From assembly GCA_009760855.2 (NCBI GenBank), contig WPIO01000334.1:18086-82085 (forward strand): DNA of 64,000 bases, written 5' to 3'. How positions within the stretch are numbered: position 1 is the stretch's first letter; each line of letters begins with the position of its first letter. Under the pieces are notes generated by a model that was not told the origin of the DNA, did no database searches, and was given only the letters and a program-made list of their open reading frames with translations. The position numbers were made by a program, and so were the translations under genes. Positions 35,815 through 47,042 of the stretch are shown here, piece by piece. This stretch comes from Cristatella mucedo (taxonomy: Eukaryota; Bryozoa; Phylactolaemata; Cristatellidae).

Positions 35815-38365
35815 GTATCGAGGTTTTTATAAATTCCACCACCTGCTGGAAATACAAGCGAAATGAGATATTCAAGTGCGATTGCTTAAAGCAAGGAGCT
35901 GCAATCTGCTGCAAGCTCCGGCACACTATGTCGGGTGGATTTAAAGTATCTAGATATTGTGTGATCTGCTGTGAACTCAAGCAAAATGAGTTATTCAATG
36001 CGACTGGATTAATGCAAAGCGCCTCACTCTACAGCAAGTCATAGCCGGCCATAAGGAGCAGTATCGAGGTATCTTTATAATTCGCGATCTGCTGCAAACT
36101 CTAGCGAAATGAGTTATTCAAGTGCGATTGCCTCATGCAAGGAGCTCCTGCGTGTCTTTATATTTCGCGATCTGCTGCAAACACATGCTAAATGCGTTAT
36201 TCAAGTGCGATTACCTCAAGCAAGCAGCTCCACTCTGCTGCATTCTCGTTCAGGCTTCGTGGGGTGGATTTAAAGTATCTAGGTATTGTGTGATCTGCTG
36301 CAATCTCATGCGAAATGAGTTATTCAAATGGGGATGGCTTATTGCAAGGCACCCCATTCTGCAGCAAGTTATCACAGGCTATATGGAGCGGTATCGAGGT
36401 GTCTTTATATTCCGCGATCTTCTGCAAACTCAAGCGAAATGAGTTATTCATGTGCAATTGCCTAAAGCAAGGAGCTGCGATCTGCTGCTAGATACTGCAG
36501 TCTTTGTCGGGTGGATTTAAAGTATCTAGATATTGTGCGATCTGCTGCGAACTCATGCAAAATTAGGCATTCAAATGTGAATGGCTTACTGGAAGGCAGT
36601 GCACTCAGCAGCAAGTTATCGCAGGCTAAAAGGAACTGTATCGAGGTGTCTTTATATTCCGCGATCTCCTACAAACTGAAGCGAAATGAGTTATTTCAGT
36701 GCGATTGCCAAAACCAAGGAGCTGCAATCTGCTGCAAGATACTGCAGGCTTTATCGGGTGGATTTAAAGTATCTAGATATTGTGCGATCTGCTGCGAACT
36801 AATACAAAATGAGGCATTCAAGTATGGATGGCACATTGCAAGGCGCCCCACTTTGCAGCAAGTTATCATACACTAGAACGAGCAGTATCGAGGTTCTTTA
36901 TATTCTGCAATCTGCTGCTAACTCAAGCGAAATGAGTTATTTCAGTGCGATTTCCTAAAGAAGGCCCTGCATTCTGCTGCCAGATACTGCACGCTCCGAC
37001 GGAACGATTTAAAGTATTTAGATATTGTGCGACCTGCTGTGAACTCATGCAAAATAAGTAAGTCAAGTGTGAATGGCTTAATGCAAATGGCCATACTCTG
37101 CAGCAAGTTTTCACAGGCTGTAAGAAGCAGTTTCAAGATGTCTTTATTTTCAGCGATCTGCTGCAAACTTAAGCGAAATGAGTTCTTCAAATGCGATTGC
37201 CTAAAGCAAGGAGCTGCACTTAGCTGTTAGCTCCTTCACGCTCCGACGGGATGATTTAAAGTACCTAGATATTGTGCGATCTGCTGCGAACTCATGCAAA
37301 ATGAGGCATGCAAGTCTGAATGGCTTACTGCAAGGCAGTGCACTCAGCAGCAAGGTATCGCAGGCTAAAAGGAGCTGTATCGAGGTGTCTTTATTTTCGC
37401 GCGATCTCCTGCAAACTCAAGCGAAATGAGTTATTTCAGTGCCATTGCCTAAAGCAAGGAGCTGCAATCTGCTGCAAGATACTGCTGGCTTTATCGGGTG
37501 GATTTAAAGTATCTAGGTATTGTGCGATCTGCTGGAAACTAATACAAAATGAGTTATTCAAGTGTGGATGGCTTATTGCAAGGCGCCCTACTCTGCAGCA
37601 AGTTATCACTCGCTAGAACGAGCAGTATCGAGGTGTCTTTATATTCTGCAATCTGCTGCAAACTCAAGCGAAATGAGCTATTTCCGTGCGATTTCCTAAA
37701 GAAGGCCCTGCATTCTGCTGCAAGATACTGCATGCTCCGACGGAACGATTTAAAGTATTTAGAGATTGTGCGATCTGCTGTGAACTCATGCAAAATAAGT
37801 AAGTCAAGTGTGAATGGCTTAATGCAAATGGCCATACTCTGCAGCAAGTTTTCACAGGCTATAAGAAGCAGTTTCAAGGTGTCTTTATTTTCAGCGATCT
37901 GCTGCAAACTCAAGCGATATGATTTATTCCAATACGATTGCCTAAAGCTACGAGCTGAACTATTCTGCCAGCTCCTGCATGCTTCGTCGGATGGATTCAA
38001 AGTATCTAGATATTGTGCGATCTGCTGCGAACTAATGCCAAATGAATTATTCAAGTGTGGATGGCTTATTGCAAGGGGCTGCACTCTGCTGCAAGTTATC
38101 GCAGACTATAAGGAGCAGTATCGAGTCGTCTCTATATTCTGCGATCTGCTGCAAACTAATGCGAAATAAGTTATTCAAGTGCAATTGCCTCAAGCAAGGC
38201 CCTGCACTCTGATGCCAGCTACTGCACGCTCCGACGGGTTGATTTTAAAGTATCTACATATTCGGCGATCTGCTGTGAACTCATGCAAAATGAATTATTC
38301 AAGTGTGGATGGTTTATTGCAAGGGGATGCACTCTGCTGCAAGTTATCGCAGACTATAAGGAGCA
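35815..38365 (+). repeat. HOR unit H13, 11-dimer unit with an internal D2 deletion (2551 bp)
   Basis: Near 36149 the first half of D2 (AAGGAGCTCC) jumps straight to the start of D3 (TGCGTGTCTTTATATTTCG). This removes most of D2, including its unique GAATTC site. The break is out of register with the 247-bp period. Other changes are GAGGTTTTTATAAA at D1, GAGGTTCTTTATA at D6, TTTATTTTCGCGCG at D8 and an extra T in GATTTTAAAG near 38243. Confidence 0.88.
36140..36160 (+). other. Out-of-register deletion junction D2/D3 in H13
   Basis: AAGGAGCTCC of D2 is joined to TGCGTGTCTTTA of D3. The loss is not a multiple of the 123-bp module, so it is not a simple homologous exchange between modules. Confidence 0.8.
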
Positions 38366-41104
38366 GTATCGAGGTGTTTATAAATTCCACCACCTGCTGG
38401 AAATACAAGCGAAATGAGATATTCAAGTGCGATTGCTTAAAGCAAGGAGCTGCAATCTGCTGCAAGCTCCGGCACACTATGTCGGGTGGATTTAAAGTAT
38501 CTAGATATTGTGTGATCTGCTGTGAACTCAAGCAAAATGAGTTATTCAATGCGACTGGATTAATGCAAAGCGCCTCACTCTACAGCAAGTCATAGCCGGC
38601 CATAAGGAGCAGTATCGAGGTATCTTTATAATTCGCGATCTGCTGCAAACTCTAGCGAAATGAGTTATTCAAGTGCGATTGCCTCATGCAAGGAGCTCCA
38701 CTCTTCTACCAGCTCCTGCACGATTTGTCGAGTTTATTTAAAGTATCTACGTATTGTGCGATCAGCTGCGAATTCATGCAAAATACGTTATTCAAGTGCT
38801 AATGGCTTAATGCAAGGCACAGCACTCTGCAGCATGTTTTTGCAGGCTATAACGAGCAGTATCGGCGTGTCTTTATATTTCGCGATCTGCTGCAAACACA
38901 TGCTAAATGCTAAATGCGTTATTCAAGTGCGATTACCTCAAGCAAGCAGCTCCACTCTGCTGCATTCTCGTTCAGGCTTCGTGGGGTGGATTTAAAGTAT
39001 CTAGGTATTGTGTGATCTGCTGCAATCTCATGCGAAATGAGTTATTCAAATGGGGATGGCTTATTGCAAGGCACCCCAATCTGCAGCAAGTTATCACAGG
39101 CTATAAGGAGTGGTATCGAGGTGTCTTTATATTCCGCGATCTACTGCAAACTCAAGCGAAATGAGTTATTCATGTGCGATTGCCTAAAGCAAGGAGCTGC
39201 GATCTGCTGCTAGATACTGCAGTCTTTGTCGGGTGGATTTAAAGTATCTAGATATTGTGCGATCTGCTGCGAACTCATGCAAAAATAAGTAAGTCAAGTG
39301 TGAATGGCTTAATGCAAATGGCCATAATCAGCAGCAAGTCTTCGCAGGCTGTAAGAAGCAGTTTTAAGATGTCTTTATTTTCAGCGATCTGCTGCAAACA
39401 CAAGCGAAATGAGTTATTTCAGTGCGATTGCCAAAAGCAAGGAGCTGCAATCTGCTGCAAGATACTGCAGGCTTTATCGGGTGGATTTAAAGTATCTAGA
39501 TATTGTGCGATCTGCTGCAAACTCATACAAAATGAGTTATTCAAGTGTGGATGGCTTATTGCAAGGCGCCCCACTCTGCAGCAAGTTATCATACACTAGA
39601 ACGATGGAGTATCGAGGTGTCTTTATATTCTGCAATCTGCTGCAAACTCAAGCGAAATGAGTTATTTCAGTGCGATTTCCTAAAGCAAGGCTTTATATGC
39701 TGCATCTCTGCTGCTAGATACTGCAGGCTTTGACGGAACGATTTAAAGTATTTAGATATTGTGCGACCTGCTGTGAACTCATGCAAAATAAGTAAGTCAA
39801 GTGTGAATGGCTTAATGCAAATGGCCATACTCTGCAGCAAGTTTTCACAGGCTGTAAGAAGCAGTTTCAAGATCTTTTATTTTCAGCGATCTGCTGCAAA
39901 CTTAAGCGAAATGAGTTCTTCAAATGCGATTGCCTAAAGCAAGGAGCTGCACTTAGCTGTTAGCTCCTTCACGCTCCGACGGGATGATTTAAAGTACCTA
40001 GATATTGTGCGATCTGCTGCGAACTCATGCAAAATGAGGCATGCAAGTCTGAATGGCTTACTGCAAGGCAGTGCACTCAGCAGCAAGGTATCGCAGGCTA
40101 AAAGGAGCTGTATCGAGGTGTCTTTATATTCCGCGATCTCCTGCAAACTCAAGCGAAATGAGTTATTTCAGTGCCATTGCCTAAAGCAAGGAGCTGCAAT
40201 CTGCTGCAAGATACTGCTGGCTTTATCGGGTGGATTTAAAGTATCTAGGTATTGTGCGATCTGCTGGAAACTAATACAAAATGAGTTATTATTCAAGTGT
40301 GGATGGCTTATTGCAAGGCGCCCTACTCTGCAGCAAGTTATCACTCGCTAGAACGAGCAGTATCGAGGTGTCTTTATATTCTGCAATCTGCTGCAAACTC
40401 AAGCGAAATGAGCTATTTCCGTGCGATTTCCTAAAGAAGGCCCTGCATTCTGCTGCAAGATACTGCATGCTCCGACGGAACGATTTAAAGTATTTAGAGA
40501 TTGTGCGATCTGCTGTGAACTCATGCAAAATAAGTAAGTCAAGTGTGAATGGCTTAATGCAAATGGCCATACTCTGCAGCAAGTTTTCACAGGCTATAAG
40601 AAGCAGTTTCAAGGTGTCTTTATTTTCAGCGATCTGCTGCTGCAAACTCAAGCGAAATGAGTTATTCCAATACGATTGCCTAAAGCTACGAGCTGAACTA
40701 TTCTGCCAGCTCCTGCATGCTTCGTCGGATGGATTCAAAGTATCTAGATATTGTGCGATCTGCTGCGAACTAATGCCAAATGAATTATTCAAGTGTGGAT
40801 GGCTTATTGCAAGGGGCTGCACTCTGCTGCAAGTTATCGCAGACTATAAGGAGCAGTATCGAGTCGTCTCTATATATTCTGCGATCTGCTGCAAACTAAT
40901 GCGAAATAAGTTATTCAAGTGCAATTGCCTCAAGCAATGCCCTGCACTCTGATGCCAGCTACTGCACGCTCCGACGGGTTGATTTAAAGTATCTACATAT
41001 TCGGCGATCTGCTGTGAACTCATGCAAAATGAATTATTCAAGTGTGGATGGTTTATTGCAAGGGGATGCACTCTGCTGCAAGTTATCGCAGACTATAAGG
41101 AGCA
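38366..41104 (+). repeat. HOR unit H14, 11 dimers with a D6B-D7A patch (2739 bp)
   Basis: The dimer count is normal, but the stretch that should be D4B-D5A is replaced by D6B-D7A-like sequence. D4A from 39113 runs into AATAAGTAAGTCAAG. At 39361 a D7-like start (GTTTTAAGATGTC) runs into D5. D6 at 39609 is also odd, containing a scrambled CTTTATATGCTGCATCTCTG near 39690. D3 has a 7-bp duplication (38902-38915), and D8 ends with an extra triplet ATT near 40288. D10 has an extra CTG, and its GCGATATGA is replaced by GCGAAATGAG. Confidence 0.86.
38902..38915 (+). repeat. 7-bp local tandem duplication in D3 of H14
   Basis: GCTAAAT occurs twice in direct succession where D3 normally has one copy. 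Confidence 0.85.
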
Positions 41105-43830
41105 GTATCGAGGTGTTTATAAATTCCACCACCTGCTGGAAATACAAGCGAAATGAGATATTCAAGTGCGATTGCTTAAAGCAAGGAGCTGCAATCTGCT
41201 GCAAGCTCCGGCACACTATGTCGGGTGGATTTAAAGTATCTAGATATTGTGTGATCTGCTGTGAACTCAAGCAAAATGAGTTATTCAATGCGACTGGATT
41301 AATGCAAAGCGCCTCACTCTACAGCAAGTCATAGCCGGCCATAAGGAGCAGTATCGAGGTATCTTTATAATTCGCGATCTGCTGCAAACTCTAGCGAAAT
41401 GAGTTATTCAAGTGCGATTGCCTCATGCAAGGAGCTCCACTCTTCTACCTGCTCCTGCACGATTTGTCGAGTTTATTTAAAGTATCTACGTATTGTGCGA
41501 TCAGCTGCGAATTCATGCAAAATACGTTATTCAAGTGCTAATGGCTTAATGCAAGGCACAGCACTCTGCAGCATGTTTTTGCAGGCTATAACGAGCAGTA
41601 TCGGCGTGTCTTTATATTTCGCGATCTGCTGCAAACACATGCTAAATGCGTTATTCAAGTGCGATTACCTCAAGCAAGCAGCTCCACTCTGCTGCATTCT
41701 CGTTCAGGCTTCGTGGGGTGGATTTAAAGTATCCAGGTATTTTGTGATCTGCTGCAAACTCATGCGAAATGAGTTATTCAAATGGGGATGGCTTATTGCA
41801 AGGCACCCCATTCTGCAGCAAGTTATCACAGGCTATATGGAGCGGAATCGAGGTGTCTTTATATTCCGCGATCTTCTGCAAACTCAAGCGAAATGAGTTA
41901 TTCATGTGCAATTGCCTAAAGCAAGGAGCTGCGATCTGCTGCTAGATACTGCAGTCTTTGTCGGGTGGATTTAAAGTATCTAGATATTGTGCGATCTGCT
42001 GCGAACTCATGCAAAATTAGGCATTCAAATGTGAATGGCTTACTGGAAGGCAGTGCACTCAGCAGCAAGTTATCGCAGGCTAAAAGGAACTATATCGAGG
42101 TGTCTTTATATTCCGCGATCTCCTGCAAACTCAAGCGAAATGAGTTATTTCAGTGCGATTGCCTAAAGCAAGGAGCTGCAATCTGCTGCAAGATACTGCA
42201 GGCTTTATCGGGTGGATTTAAAGTATCTAGATATTGTGCGATCTGCTGCGAACTAATACAAAATGAGGCATTCAAGTATGGATGGCACATTGCAAGGCGC
42301 CCCACTTTGCAGCAAGTTATCATACACTAGAACGAGCAGTATCGAGGTGTCTTTATATTCTGCAATCTGCTGCTAACTCAAGCGAAATGAGTTATTTCAG
42401 TGCGATTTCCTAAAGAAGGCCCTGCATTCTGCTGCTGCCAGATACTGCACGCTCCGACGGAACGATTTAAAGTATTTAGATATTGTGCGACCTGCTGTGA
42501 ACTCATGCAAAATAAGTAAGTCAAGTGTGAATGGCTTAATGCAAATGGCCATACTCTGCAGCAAGTTTTCACAGGCTGTAAGAAGCAGTTTCAAGATGTC
42601 TTTTTTTTCAGCGATCTGCTGCAAACTTAAGCGAAATGAGTTCTTCAAATGCGATTGCCTAAAGCAAGGAGCTGCACTTAGCTGTTAGCTCCTTCACGCT
42701 CCGACGGGATGATTTAAAGTACCTAGATATTGTGCGATCTGCTGCGAACTCATGCAAAATGAGGCATGCAAGTCTGAATGGCTTACTGCAAGGCAGTGCA
42801 CTCAGCAGCAAGGTATCGCAGGCTAAAAGGAGCTGTATCGAGGAGTCTTTATATTCCGCGATCTCCTGCAAACTCAAGCGAAATGAGTTATTTCAGTGCC
42901 ATTGCCTAAAGCAAGGAGCTGCAATCTGCTGCAAGATACTGCTGGCTTTATCGGGTGGATTTAAAGTATCTAGGTATTGTGCGATCTGCTGGAAACTAAT
43001 ACAAAATGAGTTATTCAAGTGTGGATGGCTTATTGCAAGGCGCCCTACTCTGCAGCAAGTTATATCACTCGCTAGAACGAGCAGTATCGAGGTGTCTTTA
43101 TATTCTGCAATCTGCTGCAAACTCAAGCGAAATGAGCTATTTCCGTGCGATTTCCTAAAGAAGGCCCTGCATTCTGCTGCAAGATACTGCATGCTCCGAC
43201 GGAACGATTTAAAGTATTTAGAGATTGTGCGATCTGCTGTGAACTCATGCAAAAATAAGTAAGTCAAGTGTGAATGGCTTAATGCAAATGGCCATACTCT
43301 GCAGCAAGTTTTCACAGGCTATAAGAAGCAGTTTCAAGGTGTCTTTATTTTCAGCGATCTGCTGCTGCTGCAAACTCAAGCGATATGATTTATTCCAATA
43401 CGATTGCCTAAAGCTACGAGCTGAACTATTCTGCCAGCTCCTGCATGCTTCGTCGGATGGATTCAAAGTATCTAGATATTGTGCGATCTGCTGCGAACTA
43501 ATGCCAAATGAATTATTCAAGTGTGGATGGCTTATTGCAAGGGGCTGCACTCTGCTGCAAGTTATCGCAGACTATAAGGAGCAGTATCGAGTCGTCTCTA
43601 TATTCTGCGATCTGCTGCAAACTAATGCGAAATAAGTTATTCAAGTGCAATTGCCTCAAGCAAGGCCCTGCACTCTGATGCCAGCTACTGCACGCTCCGA
43701 CGGGTTGATTTAAAGTATCTACATATTCGGCGATCTGCTGTGAACTCATGCAAAATGAATTATTCAAGTGTGGATGGTTTATTGCAAGGGGATGCACTCT
43801 GCTGCAAGTTATCGCAGACTATAAGGAGCA
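41105..43830 (+). repeat. HOR unit H15, 11-dimer core-type unit (2726 bp)
   Basis: Eleven dimers are present. D2 has CTACCTGCTCC instead of CTACCAGCTCC. Triplet gains of CTG occur near 42433 (one) and near 43360 (two). D7 has a poly-T run (GTCTTTTTTTTCAGC). D8 starts GAGGAGTC and ends with TTATATCACTC. D9 has an extra A in GCAAAAATAAG. Confidence 0.89.
43357..43372 (+). repeat. CTG triplet expansion in D10 of H15
   Basis: The normal GATCTGCTGCAAAC has become GATCT followed by four GCTG-register triplets, a gain of 6 bp. Single-triplet gains of the same kind occur near 16352, 26983, 40639, 42433, 49731 and 57115. Confidence 0.8.
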
Positions 43831-44423
43831 GTATCGAGGTGTTTATAAATTCCACCACCTGCTGGAAATACAAGCGAAATGAGATATTCAAGTGCGATTG
43901 CTTAAAGCAAGGAGCTGCAATCTGCTGCAAGCTCCGGCACACTATGTCGGGTGGATTTAAAGTATCTAGATATTGTGTGATCTGCTGTGAACTCAAGCAA
44001 AATGAGTTATTCAATGCGACTGGATTAATGCAAAGCGCCTCACTCTACAGCAAGTCATAGCCGGCCATAAGGAGCAGTATCGAGGTATCTTTATAATTCG
44101 CGATCTGCTGCAAACTCTAGCGAAATGAGTTATTCAAGTGCGATTGCCTCATGCAAGGAGCTCCACTCTTCTACGTGCTCCTGCACGATTTGTCGAGTTT
44201 ATTTAAAGTATCTACGTATTGTGCGATCAGCTGCGAATTCATGCAAAATACGTTATTCAAGTGCTAATGGCTTAATGCAAGGCACAGCACTCTGCAGCAT
44301 GTTTTTGCAGGCTATAACGAGCAGTATCGGCGTGTCTTTATATTTCGCGATCTGCTGCAAACACATGCTAAATGCGTTATTCAAGTGCGATTACCTCAAG
44401 CAAGCAGCTCCACTCTGCTGCAT

Positions 44424-44436
44424 TCTATCTAGGTAT
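44424..44436 (+). other. About 30-bp deletion junction in D3 of H16
   Basis: CTGCATTCT is joined to ATCTAGGTATTG. The expected CGTTCAGGCTTCG...TTTAAAGT stretch between them is gone. Only a base or two of overlap is shared at the join. Confidence 0.8.
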
Positions 44437-46900
44437 TGTGTGATCTGCTGCAATCTCATGCGAAATGAGTTATTCAAATGGGGATGGCTTATTGCAAGGC
44501 ACCCCAATCTGCAGCAAGTTATCACAGGCTATAAGGAGTGGTATCGAGGTGTCTTTATATTCCGCGATCTACTGCAAACTCAAGCGAAATGAGTTATTCA
44601 TGTGCGATTGCCTAAAGCAAGGAGCTGCGATCTGCTGCTAGATACTGCAGTCTTTGTCGGGTGGATTTAAAGTATCTAGATATTGTGCGATCTGCTGCGA
44701 ACTCATGCAAAATAAGTAAGTCAAGTGTGAATGGCTTAATGCAAATGGCCATAATCTGCAGCAAGTTTTCACAGGCTGTAAGAAGCAGTTTCAAGATGTC
44801 TTTATTTTCAGCGATCTGCTGCAAACACAAGCTAAATGAGTTATTCAAGTGCGATTACCTCATGCAAGCAGCTCCACTCTGCTGCATTCTCCTTCAGGCT
44901 TCGACGGGTGGATTTAAAGTATCCAGGTATTTTGTGATCTGCTGCAAACTCATGCGAAATGAGTTATTCAAATGGGGATGGCTTATTGCAAGGCACCCCA
45001 TTCTGCAGCAAGTTATCACAGGCTATATGGAGCGGAATCGAGGTGTCTTTATATTCCGCGATCTTCTGCAAACTCAAGCGAAATGAGTTATTCATGTGCA
45101 ATTGCCTAAAGCAAGGAGCTGCGATCTGCTGCTAGATACTGCAGTCTTTGTCGGGTGGATTTAAAGTATCTAGATATTGTGCGATCTGCTGCGAACTCAT
45201 GCAAAATTAGGCATTCAAATGTGAATGGCTTACTGGAAGGCAGTGCACTCAGCAGCAAGTTATCGCAGGCTAAAAGGAACTATATCGAGGTGTCTTTATA
45301 TTCCGCGATCTCCTACAAACTCAAGCGAAATGAGTTATTTCAGTGCGATTGCCAAAACGCAAGGAGCTGCAATCTGCTGCAAGATACTGCAGGCTTTATC
45401 GGGTGGACTTAAAGTATCTAGATATTGTGCGATCTGCTGCGAACTAATACAAAATGAGGCATTCAAGTATGGATGGCACATTGCAAGGCGCCCCACTTTG
45501 CAGCAAGTTATCATACACTAGAACGAGCAGTATCGAGGTGTCTTTATATTCTGCAATCTGCTGCTAACTCAAGCGAAATGAGTTATTTCAGTGCGATTTC
45601 CTAAAGAAGGCCCTGCATTCTGCTGCCAGATACTGCACGCTCCGACGGAACGATTTAAAGTATTTAGATGTTGTGCGACCTGCTGTGAACTCATGCAAAA
45701 TAAGTAAGTCAAGTGTGAATGGCTTAATGCAAATGGCCATACTCTGCAGCAAGTTTTCACAGGCTATAAGAAGCAGTTTCAAGATGTCTTTATTTTCAGC
45801 GATCTGCTGCAAACTTAAGCGAAATGAGTTCTTCAAATGCGATTGCCTAAAGCAAGGAGCTGCACTTAGCTGTTAGCTCCTTCACGCTCCGACGGGATGA
45901 TTTAAAGTACCTAGATATTGTGCGATCTGCTGCGAACTCATGCAAAATGAGGCATGCAAGTCTGAATGGCTTACTGCAAGGCAGTGCACTCAGCAGCAAG
46001 GTATCGCAGGCTAAAAGGAGCTGTATCGAGGTGTCTTTATATTCCGCGATCTCCTGCAAACTCAAGCGAAATGAGTTATTTCAGTGCCATTGCCTAAAGC
46101 AAGGAGCTGCAATCTGCTGCAAGATACTGCTGGCTTTATCGGGTGGATTTAAAGTATCTAGGTATTGTGCGATCTGCTGGAAACTAATACAAAATGAGTT
46201 ATTCAAGTGTGGATGGCTTATTGCAAGGCGCCCTACTCTGCAGCAAGTTATCACTCGCTAGAACGAGCAGTATCGAGGTGTCTTTATATTCTGCAATCTG
46301 CTGCAAACTCAAGCGAAATGAGCTATTTCCGTGCGATTTCCTAAAGAAGGCCCTGCATTCTGCTGCAAGATACTGCATGCTCCGACGGAACGATTTAAAA
46401 TTTAAAGTATTTAGAGATTGTGCGATCTGCTGTGAACTCATGCAAAATAAGTAAGTCAAGTGTGAATGGCTTAATGCAAATGGCCATACTCTGCAGCAAG
46501 TTTTCACAGGCTATAAGAAGCAGTTTCAAGGTGTCTTTATTTTCAGCGATCTGCTGCAAACTCAAGCGATATGATTTATTCCAATACGATTGCCTAAAGC
46601 TACGAGCTGAACTATTCTGCCAGCTCCTGCATGCTTCGTCGGATGGATTCAAAGTATCTAGATATTGTGCGATCTGCTGCGAACTAATGCCAAATGAATT
46701 ATTCAAGTGTGGATGGCTTATTGCAAGGGGCTGCACTCTGCTGCAAGTTATCGCAGACTATAAGGAGCAGTATCGAGTCGTCTCTATATTCTGCGATCTG
46801 CTGCAAACTAATGCGAAATAAGTTATTCAAGTGCAATTGCCTCAAGCAAGGCCCTGCACTCTGATGCCAGCTACTGCACGCTCCGACGGGTTGATTTAAA

Positions 46901-46940
46901 GTATCTACATATTCGTCTACATATTCGTATCTACATATTC
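46901..46940 (+). repeat. Triplicated TATCTACATATTCG motif, end of H16
   Basis: GTATCTACATATTCG is followed by TCTACATATTCG and again TATCTACATATTCG, where D11 normally has one copy before GCGATCTGC. The gain is about 26 bp. Confidence 0.85.
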
Positions 46941-47042
46941 GGCGATCTGCTGTGAACTCATGCAAAATGAATTATTCAAGTGTGGATGGTTTATTGCAAG
47001 GGGATGCACTCTGCTGCAAGTTATCGCAGACTATAAGGAGCA

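Larger units (their letters stand above)
43831..47042 (+). repeat. HOR unit H16, 13-dimer expanded variant (3212 bp)
   Basis: The extra pair lies at 44541-44787 (D4A joined to D6B) and 44788-45034 (D7A joined to D3), followed by a second D4 at 45035. The first D3 has lost about 30 bp (CATTCTATCTAGG near 44423), removing the TTCAGGCTTCG segment. D9 contains an 8-bp duplication near 46397 (TTTAAAATTTAAAG). The D11 end carries a triplicated TATCTACATATTCG motif at 46901-46940. D2 has CTACGTGCTCC. Confidence 0.88.
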
